A stretch of DNA of 64,000 nt from Syntrophomonas wolfei subsp. methylbutyratica. GTDB taxonomy: Bacteria; Bacillota; Syntrophomonadia; Syntrophomonadales; Syntrophomonadaceae. Within the stretch, counting starts at the first letter, position 1, and each line of letters begins with the position of its first letter. Below are positions 1 through 9,761 of this stretch, piece after piece. The stretch covers positions 62,001-126,000 of the forward strand of contig NZ_BBQT01000003.1 in NCBI RefSeq assembly GCF_001570625.1. Reading direction: 5' to 3'. The notes below the pieces were generated by a model. That model did no database searches, had not been told where the DNA came from, and was given only the letters and a program-made list of their open reading frames with translations. The position numbers were made by a program, and so were the translations under genes.

Positions 1-1
1 G

Positions 2-277
2 TTGTTAGGGGATTTACTAAAAAGGGAAGTATACGAACTGGCACAGTTTTTGGATGTTCCAGAAAGCATAATTAATAAACCGCCCTCTGGTGGCTTATGG
101 TCAGGACAGACGGATGAAGGGGAAATGGGCTTAACCTACGAAGAACTGGATAATTATCTGGCAAGCGGTGAAGGAAGCCTTGAAGTTATTAATAAAATCG
201 AGGGCATGATGGCTGGCAGCCTGCATAAGCGTAATATGCCCCCGGTGGCTATTATCTTTCCTGAATTAAGAGATTAG
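2..277 (+). CDS. nadE: NAD+ synthase, C-terminal end (5' partial)
   Basis: The last 91 residues of NAD+ synthetase, the final step of NAD synthesis, which amidates nicotinate adenine dinucleotide. The reading frame is open to the window edge, so the N-terminus and the ATP-binding loop lie outside. Visible family signature: GDLLKREVYELAQFLDVPE followed by INKPPSGGLWSGQTDEGE, which forms the conserved C-terminal substrate loop, then LTYEELDNYL. The stop is followed by a 130-bp gap before the next gene. Identity rests on the family motif and is secure; whether an N-terminal glutaminase domain is fused cannot be seen. Confidence 0.9.
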   Translation: MLGDLLKREVYELAQFLDVPESIINKPPSGGLWSGQTDEGEMGLTYEELDNYLASGEGSLEVINKIEGMMAGSLHKRNMPPVAIIFPELRD

Positions 278-407
278 GAATTAGTCGTCGGATATCAGAC
301 GTCAGACATCAGAAGGGAAAGTTAGCCATCAATCGTCATTCGTCAGACATCAGCTGGTGCCCCTTGGGACATGGGGGGTAGTTCAAAAGAGCAGGAGGAA
401 TTAAGAT

Positions 408-1076
408 TTGAGTCCTCGCAAGCGTCAAGTAGCTATTCGTATGCTAATTTTCCTGGCGGTATTTTCCTACATCGGATACATCGCCAGTCAGCGATTGCCT
501 TCCTTTGATTTTTGGGTCATAATGGGCTTCTTTGCCCTTTTTTTTACCTGGACGATAATTGAAACCATTATATACCGGGAACCACAGACCCGGGTAGTGG
601 AAGACGATGATCAAAGGTCCTATCTTTACCTGCAGCTTTCTTCCATGCTGGTTTTATTCGTTGCTTTGCTAGATTTTCTGGAGTTTAAATGTACCAGAGT
701 TACTTTATTGGAACCGGGAATAACGATATTGGGCTTTATCTTTTTTATAATATATATAACAGTCCGCTACCAGGCCATTATCCATTTGGGTTCGTATTAT
801 AATCCCCGGGTAGCACTCTATGAAGAACATAGTCTGGTTAAAGAGGGACCTTACCGAAAAATCAGGCATCCCTTTTACCTAAGCGCCTTGCTTAGTGTTT
901 TATCCCTCTCTTGCATCTTCAATTCCGGAGCGGCTCTTTTATTAACTGTGCTTGCAGTTATTCCGGCCATAGTCTATCGTATTAATATAGAGGAAGAATT
1001 CCTCCTGGAGCATTTTGGTGAAGAATATAAGCAATATATGGAACAAAGCAGTAGGATAATTCCAGGAATATGGTAA
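408..1076 (+). CDS. Isoprenylcysteine carboxyl methyltransferase-family membrane protein
   Basis: A 222-residue integral membrane protein with about five hydrophobic segments (residues 10-27, 33-52, 75-92, 100-120, 170-190). The C-terminal block carries the ICMT/PEMT signature: LVKEGPYRKIRHPFYLS near residues 144-160, then EEEFLLEHFGEEYKQYM, the motifs that bind S-adenosylmethionine at the membrane face. Bacterial members methylate lipids or small hydrophobic acceptors; the substrate cannot be read here. The TTG start at 408 is chosen because GGAGG lies 10 bases upstream at 394-398. It stands alone between nadE and yebC. Confidence 0.8.
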   Translation: MSPRKRQVAIRMLIFLAVFSYIGYIASQRLPSFDFWVIMGFFALFFTWTIIETIIYREPQTRVVEDDDQRSYLYLQLSSMLVLFVALLDFLEFKCTRVTLLEPGITILGFIFFIIYITVRYQAIIHLGSYYNPRVALYEEHSLVKEGPYRKIRHPFYLSALLSVLSLSCIFNSGAALLLTVLAVIPAIVYRINIEEEFLLEHFGEEYKQYMEQSSRIIPGIW

Positions 1077-1168
1077 ATAAACAGATGTCCCCTTTGTTTA
1101 AGCAATCGAGAAGCTTATCAAGCACAGACCTTAAGAAGGGGGATTAGACCAATAGGGGGGAAAAGATA

Positions 1169-1924
1169 ATGGCAGGACACTCCAAATGGGCTAATATCAA
1201 GCATAAAAAAGCCCGCTCGGATGAAAAAAGAGGAAAAGAGTTTACCAAGATAGCTAAAGAGATTACTATCGCAGTGCGTAGTGGTGGTAGCGGAGATCCT
1301 GAGGCCAATTCCAAATTGAAGCTGGCTATACAAAAAGCCAAGGCTATAAATATGCCTAATGAGAACATCAATCGCGCGGTTAAGAAAGGTACCGGAGAAA
1401 TTGACAGCGAGACCATCGAAGAAATAATATATGAAGGCTATGCCCCCGGGGGAATAGCGGTAATGTTAGAAATTGCTACCGATAATCGCAACCGAACTGC
1501 TTCGGAAATCAGGCATCTTTTTTCCAAAAACAACGGGAATCTTGGTGAGAGTGGTTGTGTAGCCTGGATGTTCAAACGAGTAGGCTTAATTAGCATAAAA
1601 AAGGATAAGCTGAACCTGGATGAAGAAGAATTTATGCTAATGGTATTGGAGGCAGGTGCCGAGGACGTCAGGGAGGAAGATGAGGAATATGAAGTCTTGA
1701 CTTTACCGGAAAGCTTTATGCAGGTAAAGGAAGCGATGGAAGAGGAAAATCTTCCCATAGAAGAGGCCGATATAGTAATGCTGCCGGAAAATACGGTTGA
1801 TATCACTGATGTTGATATGGCGGGAAAAATCATCAAACTCATTGAGCTTTTGGAAGATCACGATGATGTACAAAATGTCTACACCAATATGTCTATTCCT
1901 GATGAAATAATTACCGCACTCTAG
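1169..1924 (+). CDS. yebC: YebC/PmpR (TACO1) family protein
   Basis: A 251-residue member of the YebC/TACO1 family, full length. It opens with the invariant MAGHSKWANIKHKKARSDEKRGKEF and carries the GGSGDPEANSKLKLAIQKAK and NMPNENINRAVKKG blocks. Members have been described as DNA-binding regulators, and more recently as ribosome-associated factors that help translation of proline-rich stretches; the sequence does not decide between them. In many Firmicutes yebC sits just upstream of ruvC, as here. The acidic linker DVREEDEEYEV is ordinary for the family. The stop codon's last base is the first base of a palindromic repeat. Confidence 0.96.
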   Translation: MAGHSKWANIKHKKARSDEKRGKEFTKIAKEITIAVRSGGSGDPEANSKLKLAIQKAKAINMPNENINRAVKKGTGEIDSETIEEIIYEGYAPGGIAVMLEIATDNRNRTASEIRHLFSKNNGNLGESGCVAWMFKRVGLISIKKDKLNLDEEEFMLMVLEAGAEDVREEDEEYEVLTLPESFMQVKEAMEEENLPIEEADIVMLPENTVDITDVDMAGKIIKLIELLEDHDDVQNVYTNMSIPDEIITAL

Positions 1925-1949
1925 GTGTCAAGGGGGTCCTTTTGACACC
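1924..1949. repeat. Palindromic repeat, GTGTCAA type, copy 1
   Basis: Arms GGTGTCAA (1924-1931) and TTGACACC (1942-1949) enclose a G-rich centre. It begins on the last base of the yebC stop codon and could act as a terminator-like hairpin, although no T-run follows. A second copy in the opposite orientation lies at 3379-3407; this copy lacks three central bases found there. Confidence 0.75.
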
Positions 1950-2170
1950 CTCCCCGTCCCTTACTCTTTACTTTTCTTACTACCCTGCATGGCCGGGAGC
2001 CACAAGCACCGATGAAAGGTGAGTTAGCTTGTATAATAAACTGGGGTATGAAATAACCCCATTCCTCTCCCGATGCCTGACGACCCAACTTTTCTTACTA
2101 TAACGAGTGAAATGTGTCCCCCGCTAAGCGGTCAGGTTCCTATTAAGAAAACAGGCAGCGGGCTCTAATC

Positions 2171-2236
2171 CCCTGCCTCGTTGCAGCGCTGTCTTGAAAC
2201 TGCTCCGCAGTTTCTTCCGATGCTTAAATTTAGATA
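2171..2236. repeat. Dispersed 65-bp repeat with GAAACTGC hairpin, copy 1
   Basis: Begins CCTGCCTCGTTGCAGC and contains a perfect hairpin GAAACTGC-TCC-GCAGTTTC at 2196-2214, then GATGCTTAAA. A closely similar sequence, same order of blocks, lies at 48719-48783, 46 kb away. A short degenerate relative of the hairpin lies at 2895-2913. It is intergenic, and no open frame is conserved between the two copies. Confidence 0.7.
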
Positions 2237-2243
2237 AAAGTCT

Positions 2244-2274
2244 ACTAAAGCGGGAAACTTCCCGCTTTAGTTTT
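2244..2274 (+). terminator. Rho-independent terminator upstream of bofC-like gene
   Basis: A 12-bp perfect stem, ACTAAAGCGGGA (2244-2255) with TCCCGCTTTAGT (2260-2271), 4-base loop, followed by TTTT. It would stop transcription from yebC or from the repeat region before the next gene at 2324. Confidence 0.6.
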
Positions 2275-2323
2275 GTATAAAAAAGAGAAAAAATGGAAAA
2301 CATAAGCTGCAGAGGTGATGGCA

Positions 2324-2890
2324 ATGAAAAGAACTTTTACCGGAATCACTCTGCTGGGTATATTAATAATGGTTTTTCTGAGCGGTTATTTTATTGGCAG
2401 TCATAAAGTATTGGAAGTCAGGCAGAAACCAGTGCTGGGAATTGATGATAAAAGCAAGATTGAGGAGCAGCGGATAAATGAGAAAAGCCAGATAGTAATG
2501 GAGAAGGAATACAAGCGTTGCCAGCATGTGGTAATATCCGATTTTGAACCCAAAGAGCAGTTGCTGGGTAAGAGTTATTCGGAAATAAGCCGTATTTATT
2601 CACCACAAAATGGTTTTACAGTTAGTCTGCAAGACGACACCCTCTGTATTCATCAGATAATTGATGATTGGTGTCCGCTGGATAAGGAGAAATATCGGCT
2701 TAAGGAATACCAGGGTAAACTTGCCGTTTATCAGGGACCGGATGAAGATAATGAAGTGCTATTGAGAGTGACATCTATTAGCATGGAGACTTTGCCTGCA
2801 GAGATTCAAAGCGCAATAAGGGAAGGCAAGTATGAGTTTAATAATGAAGAACTGCTTAATGACGCCCTGGAAAACCTGGACGAGTATTAG
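2324..2890 (+). CDS. bofC: BofC-like forespore signalling protein
   Basis: A secreted or membrane-anchored protein with one N-terminal hydrophobic segment (residues 5-25) and a soluble domain. In Bacillus, BofC is exported from the forespore into the intermembrane space and restrains SpoIVB signalling to pro-sigma-K processing. Support is the C-terminal block YRLKEYQGKLAVYQGPDEDNE, which resembles the BofC C-terminal domain, plus position: bofC lies just upstream of ruvA-ruvB in Bacillus. ATG 2324 is preferred over GTG 2315 and ATG 2318 because AGGTG at 2313-2317 then has a 6-base spacing. Family membership is likely; orthology is inferred. Confidence 0.65.
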   Translation: MKRTFTGITLLGILIMVFLSGYFIGSHKVLEVRQKPVLGIDDKSKIEEQRINEKSQIVMEKEYKRCQHVVISDFEPKEQLLGKSYSEISRIYSPQNGFTVSLQDDTLCIHQIIDDWCPLDKEKYRLKEYQGKLAVYQGPDEDNEVLLRVTSISMETLPAEIQSAIREGKYEFNNEELLNDALENLDEY

Positions 2891-2921
2891 TGTGCTGAAA
2901 CCGCTCCGCAGTTTTAAATAA

Positions 2922-3227
2922 AGACTCTACTGCAAAAACCCTTCTTGTTGCATAAGGGTTGTATAAATATACAAAGCGAGCGTTGGTGAAGCGTGGATGC
3001 AGCACCCTGCGGGTACTCCTGGTGTTCCACCCTGCGGGTGTCACTATTAAGGTTGCCGACCAGGATGGGAGATTAGCGCGGTACCCCTTGAGCCGCGAGA
3101 CAAGCCGCAGGTGTTTGCGAAGCGCCCTGTCGGGCACAACTGATGCTCCCTGCGGTCGCTATTAAGGACGCTGGAGCGGTATATTTATGCAAGACAATGC
3201 ATATCTATAGCTTTTTGCAGTGACATC
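2922..3227 (-). mobile_element. MITE-like element, copy A
   Basis: About 306 bp, inverted relative to the other copies. Left end GACTCTACTGCAAAAA (2923-2938); right end TTTTTGCAGTGACATC (3212-3227). The direct repeat AAATAA flanks it at 2916-2921 and 3228-3233, consistent with a 6-bp target duplication. The interior repeats hairpin modules of the type CACCC-GCA-GGGTG and a GCCC-GACA-GGGC hairpin. No real coding frame is present; open frames inside it are by-products of the repeated modules. It lies between the bofC-like gene and ruvC. Confidence 0.85.
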
Positions 3228-3243
3228 AAATAAGAATTAGTAA

Positions 3244-3318
3244 ATGAAGTTAGGAGTAGGGTCCTTATACCCATGGGGGGTTAATTTAAAATCAGGTTTT
3301 AATTTTCTTGGAAGATAG
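3244..3318 (+). other. 24-codon ORF running into a terminator
   Basis: ATG 3244 opens a 24-residue frame (MKLGVGSLYPWGV...) whose stop TAG at 3316-3318 lies inside the left arm of the terminator at 3311-3348. No clear ribosome site precedes it. It may be chance, a remnant, or part of a small non-coding transcript; function not recognised. Confidence 0.2.
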
Positions 3319-3348
3319 GACAGTGAAAAGAGTCCTATCTTCTTTTTT
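3311..3348 (+). terminator. Strong Rho-independent terminator
   Basis: A perfect 11-bp stem, GAAGATAGGAC (3311-3321) and GTCCTATCTTC (3332-3342), 10-base loop, followed by TTTTTT (3343-3348). It separates the bofC-like gene and element copy A from ruvC and is 220 bp upstream of ruvC. Confidence 0.88.
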
Positions 3349-3378
3349 ATTTGAAAGAAAATTGAGGAGTAAGGGGAA

Positions 3379-3407
3379 GGTGTCAAAAGGACCGTCCCCT
3401 TGACACC
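3379..3407. repeat. Palindromic repeat, GTGTCAA type, copy 2
   Basis: Arms GGTGTCAA (3379-3386) and TTGACACC (3400-3407), with an inner GGAC/GTCC pair. It is the reverse complement of copy 1 at 1924-1949 apart from a 3-base difference at the centre. Confidence 0.75.
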
Positions 3408-3564
3408 CAGAGTTTATTCATGGAACTCAGGCTGATTTTAGAGTATTATAGTATTTAGTTTGTTGCTTTATGCAACAGTATCAAAAAGTCTGGAATGCAA
3501 AATAGCTGACGACTTTACAATATTTCGTTAGAGAGCTTAACATGGCAAAAGGCAAGGTGAAGCA

Positions 3565-4083
3565 ATGAAGGTTCTGGGAATTGACCCCGGTACGGCCACG
3601 ACAGGTTACGGACTCATTCGCTCGGAAGCGGGACGAGTTATGGCAATTACATATGGCACAATAGTTACCCCCGCTCAGCTGGAGATGCCTTTAAGGCTCA
3701 ACCAGATTTATGAGGAACTACAAGATTTATTAATGGAATATAAACCTGATGCGGTAGCAGTGGAGGAAATATTCTATCACCGTAATTCCAAAACAGTTAT
3801 TACTGTAGCTCAGAGCCGGGGAGTAATCCTGATGACGGCGGCGAATGCCGGTATGCCAGTCGCGGAATATACTCCTCTGCAGGTCAAGCAAGCGGTGGTG
3901 GGCTACGGTAAGGCGGAAAAGAAGCAGGTGCAACTTATGGTGCAAAAGATTTTGGGCCTGCAGCAATTGCCCCGACCGGATGATGCTGCTGATGCTCTAG
4001 CTGTTGCTATTTGTCATCTGCATTCCTATCGTTTGTCTTTTCTGACGGGGAGTTCAGCGACAAAGGCCGGAGAAAAAAGATAG
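3565..4083 (+). CDS. ruvC: Holliday junction resolvase RuvC
   Basis: A 172-residue endonuclease that cuts Holliday junctions after RuvAB branch migration. The four acidic metal-binding residues of the RNase H fold are visible: D7 in MKVLGIDPG, E67 in VAVEEIF, and D140 and D143 in RPDDAADALA. AAGGTG upstream of ATG 3565 gives a good ribosome site. The length is normal. It is followed by ruvA after 161 bp, a wider gap than usual that holds a perfect 8-bp hairpin (4091-4110) without a T-run, so ruvC may be partly uncoupled from ruvAB. Confidence 0.98.
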   Translation: MKVLGIDPGTATTGYGLIRSEAGRVMAITYGTIVTPAQLEMPLRLNQIYEELQDLLMEYKPDAVAVEEIFYHRNSKTVITVAQSRGVILMTAANAGMPVAEYTPLQVKQAVVGYGKAEKKQVQLMVQKILGLQQLPRPDDAADALAVAICHLHSYRLSFLTGSSATKAGEKR

Positions 4084-4244
4084 CACTCTACGGCTGGTCA
4101 AAACCAGCCGATGAATCAAGTTTGAATTGACTAAAAAAAGCGTTGAAATAGAACTACAGGCGATCATGCCATTGCTAACAGTATTATCGTATCAACGATC
4201 CCACACTGCCTGCTACAGCTCATTTGTTGAAATGGAGGCCATAT

Positions 4245-4844
4245 ATGATTGCATTTCTTAAGGGTGCTGTTTCTGAACGGCGACCGGACAGTATAATAAT
4301 TGATGTTAATGGGGTAGGTTATGAGGTGAATATTCACTCCCGGCTTTTCCCCCGTTTACCGCAAAGAGGCGAGCCCATACTTATCCACACCTTCCTGCAG
4401 GTACTGGAAAACGAGTTCAAACTATTTGGTTTTCTCGATCAGGACGAACTCAGGCTCTTTAAGACCTTACTCTCGGTTTCCGGGATAGGAAGCAAGGGAG
4501 CCCTGGCGGTGCTGTCAACTATGGAACCACTGGTCTTTTACCGGGCTATAGCCAGTCAGGATGAAAAGACCCTGCTTCGTATACCGGGTGTGGGTAAAAA
4601 GACCGCTCAGAGGATGATTTTCGAGCTGCAGGATAAAGTCCCGGAATTAAAGCTGGTTGAGGTGGAAAAGGAGCAGCGACCGCTGTTGGATGAGCTTATG
4701 GAAGCCCTGGAAATACTGGGGTACAGCCGCAGCGAAGTCCTGCCTGTCATTATGGATTTGAACAGGAATAAGCAATTAGGAACCAGTGTAGAGGAAAATA
4801 TCAAGCTGGTTTTGAAGGCTAAGGCGCAGGAAATGAGACGCTAA
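4245..4844 (+). CDS. ruvA: Holliday junction DNA helicase subunit RuvA
   Basis: A 199-residue tetrameric junction-binding protein that loads RuvB. The N-terminal OB-fold domain starts MIAFLKGAV; helix-hairpin-helix motifs follow (VSGIGSKGALAVLS and IPGVGKKTAQRMIFEL, residues 80-125); the C-terminal domain III that contacts RuvB starts near residue 150. The start is set at ATG 4245, not the upstream TTG 4224, because TGGAGG at 4233-4238 fits it and the family begins at this methionine. It is 12 bp upstream of ruvB. Confidence 0.98.
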   Translation: MIAFLKGAVSERRPDSIIIDVNGVGYEVNIHSRLFPRLPQRGEPILIHTFLQVLENEFKLFGFLDQDELRLFKTLLSVSGIGSKGALAVLSTMEPLVFYRAIASQDEKTLLRIPGVGKKTAQRMIFELQDKVPELKLVEVEKEQRPLLDELMEALEILGYSRSEVLPVIMDLNRNKQLGTSVEENIKLVLKAKAQEMRR

Positions 4845-4856
4845 AAAGGGGGGAGT

Positions 4857-5891
4857 ATGCTGGAAGAGAGACTTATTTCTTCTCATCTACTGGACGAAGA
4901 TGACAACAACGAAAATTCAATACGGCCCGGGCGCTTATCCGAATATATTGGACAGGAAAAGGTAAAGGAAAATGTAGAGGTATTTATCACAGCCGCGCGG
5001 GAGCGGAAGGAAAGCCTGGATCATGTCCTTCTCAGTGGTCCTCCGGGTCTGGGCAAGACCACTCTGGCCAGCATAATAGCCAACGAAATCGGCAAGCCCA
5101 TCCGCAAGACCTCGGGACCAGCCATTGAGAGACCGGGAGACCTGGCGGCTATTCTTACCAATCTGGAACCGGGTGAAGTTTTGTTTATTGATGAAATTCA
5201 TCGGCTGAACCGTAATGTGGAAGAGATAATGTACCCGGCCATGGAAGATTTCGTCATAGATATAATTATTGGCAAAGGCCCGGCAGCCCGCACTCTTCGC
5301 CTGGACCTGCCGCCATTTACCTTGATTGGAGCCACTACCCGTCCCGGGCTTTTAAGCTCGCCTTTGCGCGACCGTTTTGGCATAAACTGCCGGTTGGATT
5401 TCTATACACCGCTTGAACTTGGCGAGATAATCCTGCGGGCAGCCCGAATTCTGGAGATTAGTCTGGATAAGGAGGGAGCCGCGGAAATAGCCGGGCGTTC
5501 CCGGGGAACGCCGCGGGTGGCCAATCGTTTGTTGCGGAGGGTAAGAGACTACGCTCTGGTCAAAGGTAATGGAAATATTGATTTTTCTCTGGCCAAATGG
5601 GCCTTGGAGATGCTGGAAATAGATGAATGTGGATTGGATGTAATGGATAGAATGATTTTGGAAGCAATTATCATAAAGTTCAGCGGGGGACCGGTTGGCT
5701 TGGATACCCTGGCGGCTTCAGTTTCGGAAGAATCGGATACCATTAGCGATGTTTATGAACCCTATCTCTTAAAGTTAGGATTTATCCAGAAGACTCCCCG
5801 GGGGAGGATGGCTACCGAGCACGCCTACCATCACCTGGGCTATCCGCTGAAAGGGAATTTGCAGGGAAAAGGGCTGTTTTCGGATGAATAG
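4857..5891 (+). CDS. ruvB: Holliday junction branch-migration ATPase RuvB
   Basis: A 344-residue AAA+ motor that drives branch migration with RuvA. Visible features: [18 protein letters not shown] near residue 22, Walker [12 protein letters not shown] (61-71), Walker B DEIHRL (about 111-116), sensor 1 [18 protein letters not shown] with the arginine finger region, and the winged-helix C-terminal domain ending [13 protein letters not shown]. The GGGGGGAG ribosome site sits 4-8 bases before ATG. The length is normal for the family. Confidence 0.99.
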   Translation: MLEERLISSHLLDEDDNNENSIRPGRLSEYIGQEKVKENVEVFITAARERKESLDHVLLSGPPGLGKTTLASIIANEIGKPIRKTSGPAIERPGDLAAILTNLEPGEVLFIDEIHRLNRNVEEIMYPAMEDFVIDIIIGKGPAARTLRLDLPPFTLIGATTRPGLLSSPLRDRFGINCRLDFYTPLELGEIILRAARILEISLDKEGAAEIAGRSRGTPRVANRLLRRVRDYALVKGNGNIDFSLAKWALEMLEIDECGLDVMDRMILEAIIIKFSGGPVGLDTLAASVSEESDTISDVYEPYLLKLGFIQKTPRGRMATEHAYHHLGYPLKGNLQGKGLFSDE

Positions 5892-5917
5892 GCGGTCTGC
5901 TTATTGGGGGTAAAGGC

Positions 5918-6463
5918 ATGAGCAAAGTATTGTTGCATATTTGTTGTGGGCCTTGTGCCAGCTATCCCGTTCCGCGTTTGCGGGAGGAAGGCTTCGAGCT
6001 GATGGGCTATTTCTACAACCCCAACATCCATCCCTTTACGGAATACCAGAAAAGAAAAGAAGCCCTGGAGGATTATGCCCGGCAGGTTGAATTAAAGGTT
6101 ATTTTCGAGCCTGATTACAAGCCGGTAGACTATTTTCAGAATATTACCTACCGGGAAAGCCGCCGCTGTTTATTGTGTTATCAAATGAGATTGGAACAGG
6201 CGGCCCAAATTGCCCGCAAAGGGAAATTCGATTATTTCACCACCACCTTGCTGGTGAGCAAGTACCAGAAACATGAATTAATCCGGGAAATAGGGGAAGC
6301 TATAGGGGAGAAGTATGAGCTGCCTTTCTTGTACCGGGATTTTAGAGAGGGTTTCCGTCAGACGGGGATTATAGCGCGGGAAATGGGTCTGTACCGCCAG
6401 CAATATTGCGGTTGCCTGTACAGTGAAATGGAGCGTTACCAGTCTTCCCGCAAGAAAGCTTGA
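5918..6463 (+). CDS. queH: Epoxyqueuosine reductase QueH
   Basis: A 181-residue DUF208/QueH protein, the iron-sulphur enzyme that reduces epoxyqueuosine to queuosine in tRNA in organisms lacking the cobalamin-dependent QueG. Cysteines typical of the family are visible: ICCGPCAS (C9, C10, C13), RRCLLCYQMR (about residue 85) and YCGCLYSE (about 165). Its position directly before queA and tgt groups the last three queuosine steps in one operon. GGGGTAAAGG precedes ATG. Confidence 0.93.
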   Translation: MSKVLLHICCGPCASYPVPRLREEGFELMGYFYNPNIHPFTEYQKRKEALEDYARQVELKVIFEPDYKPVDYFQNITYRESRRCLLCYQMRLEQAAQIARKGKFDYFTTTLLVSKYQKHELIREIGEAIGEKYELPFLYRDFREGFRQTGIIAREMGLYRQQYCGCLYSEMERYQSSRKKA

Positions 6464-6480
6464 TAAAAGGTGAAAGTTAG

Positions 6481-6540
6481 ATGGAAAATATGGCCCGCCT
6501 GGTATTGACCTTGATAATAAATATTTGGAGTCACAGATAA
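6481..6540 (+). other. 19-codon ORF, possible DUF2905 remnant
   Basis: A short frame MENMARLVLTLIINIWSHR ends TAA immediately before the queA ATG. AAAGGTGAAAG at 6466-6476 could serve as its ribosome site. In related Firmicutes a small DUF2905 membrane protein lies between ruvB and queA, and the first ten residues resemble its start from memory. It could be a remnant, a coupling leader, or chance. Confidence 0.25.
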
Positions 6541-8731
<2,191 letters not shown>

Positions 8732-8793
8732 AAGGATTTAAGCATTGAGCGGCGAATATTATTAAAGTTTTACTAAATTTAAGGAGTGATAAT

Positions 8794-9072
8794 TTGGCTG
8801 CACAGGGAAGTTCGGAATGGATGACAATAGCTATTTACTTTGGTTTGTTCCTGGCCATATTCTACTTTTTCCTCATCTTGCCCCGGAAAAAGCAGGAGAA
8901 GAAACATAAGATAATGGTAGAAGAATTGAAAAAAGGTGACCGGGTGGTTACCATAGGCGGCATTAGAGGAGAAATTGGCCGAGTCAAAGAGGACACAATT
9001 ATGCTTAAAGTCGCTGATAATATGGAAATAGAAATGGTCAAAAAAGCGGTGGCTTACAAGGTTGAGGAGTAG
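8794..9072 (+). CDS. yajC: Preprotein translocase subunit YajC
   Basis: A 92-residue single-pass membrane protein associated with SecDF. One transmembrane segment (about residues 11-29, ending FLILPRKKQEKKHK) is followed by the conserved KKGDRVVTIGGIRGEIGRV soluble domain. The TTG start follows AAGGAGTGAT with good spacing. Its place between tgt and secD, with one HD gene inserted, is the classic order. Confidence 0.95.
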   Translation: MAAQGSSEWMTIAIYFGLFLAIFYFFLILPRKKQEKKHKIMVEELKKGDRVVTIGGIRGEIGRVKEDTIMLKVADNMEIEMVKKAVAYKVEE

Positions 9073-9076
9073 TTTA

Positions 9077-9736
9077 ATGGTAACTCTTAAAGATGTCAGA
9101 TCCAGCCCCATAATCAACACTTTTATTCAAAAAGGTAATGAGCATTTGGGCGTGATGGGATACACCGACCATGGCCAGCTGCACCTTTCTCTGGTATCGG
9201 CTTTGAGCAAGGATATCATGATAAAGCTGGGCTACGATGAACGCCTGGCCGAACTGGCCGGGATTGCCGGCTATATGCATGATATAGGTAATGTAATTAA
9301 CCGTATCGGCCACAGCCAGAGTGGGGCCTTGATGGCGATGGAGATACTCCGGCGGATGGGTATGGTGCCAGAGGAAGCAGCTATAATTACTGCGGCCATA
9401 GGCAATCACGATGAAGGCAGCGGTCATCCGGTAAACGAAGTGGCGGCGGCCTTGATACTGGCGGATAAATCCCACGTTCATCGCAACCGGGTCAGGAATC
9501 CGGATGTAGCTACTTTTGATATACATGACCGGGTTAATTATGCCGTGGAGCGCTCTACTTTGAATATTGATGAAAACGAGAAGGTTATTACTATGGAACT
9601 CGTAATTGACACCAGTATTTGCCCGGTAATGGAATACTTTGAGATTTTTATGAGCCGTATGCTTTTGTGCCGCCGGGCGGCCGGTTTTTTAGGTTGTGAA
9701 TTTGAACTGGTGATAAACGGGGTGCAATTACTATAA
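9077..9736 (+). CDS. HD-domain phosphohydrolase
   Basis: A 219-residue HD-superfamily protein of unknown substrate. The HD signature is seen as H in YTDHGQLHL, then YMHDIGNVINRIGHSQSG with paired H-D, and GNHDEG, spaced as in metal-dependent phosphohydrolases. A second half (residues 140-219) has no motif I recognise. ATG 9077 is chosen because GAGGAG sits just before it; the yajC stop lies 7 bp upstream (9070-9072). The position between yajC and secD is common in Clostridia and hints at co-expression with protein export, without showing a role in it. Confidence 0.85.
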   Translation: MVTLKDVRSSPIINTFIQKGNEHLGVMGYTDHGQLHLSLVSALSKDIMIKLGYDERLAELAGIAGYMHDIGNVINRIGHSQSGALMAMEILRRMGMVPEEAAIITAAIGNHDEGSGHPVNEVAAALILADKSHVHRNRVRNPDVATFDIHDRVNYAVERSTLNIDENEKVITMELVIDTSICPVMEYFEIFMSRMLLCRRAAGFLGCEFELVINGVQLL

Positions 9737-9761
9737 TTAAGGAGTTCTGAAAGGAGGATTT

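Noticed and set aside
278-407. Repeated GTCAGACATCAG tract as a direct-repeat array or CRISPR-like structure
   Set aside because: Only two to three imperfect units with irregular spacing and no spacers; treated as low-complexity sequence. A similar tract, reverse-complemented, is near 14330-14365.
2856-3165. Open frames on both strands within element copy A (and similar ones in copies C and D)
   Set aside because: The frames are made of repeated hairpin modules, have no ribosome sites and appear in several frames and orientations; they are by-products of the repeats.
4084-4244. Hairpin CGGCTGGT-CAAA-ACCAGCCG (4091-4110) as a terminator after ruvC
   Set aside because: The stem is perfect but only 8 bp with no T-run; I mention it under ruvC and do not call a terminator.
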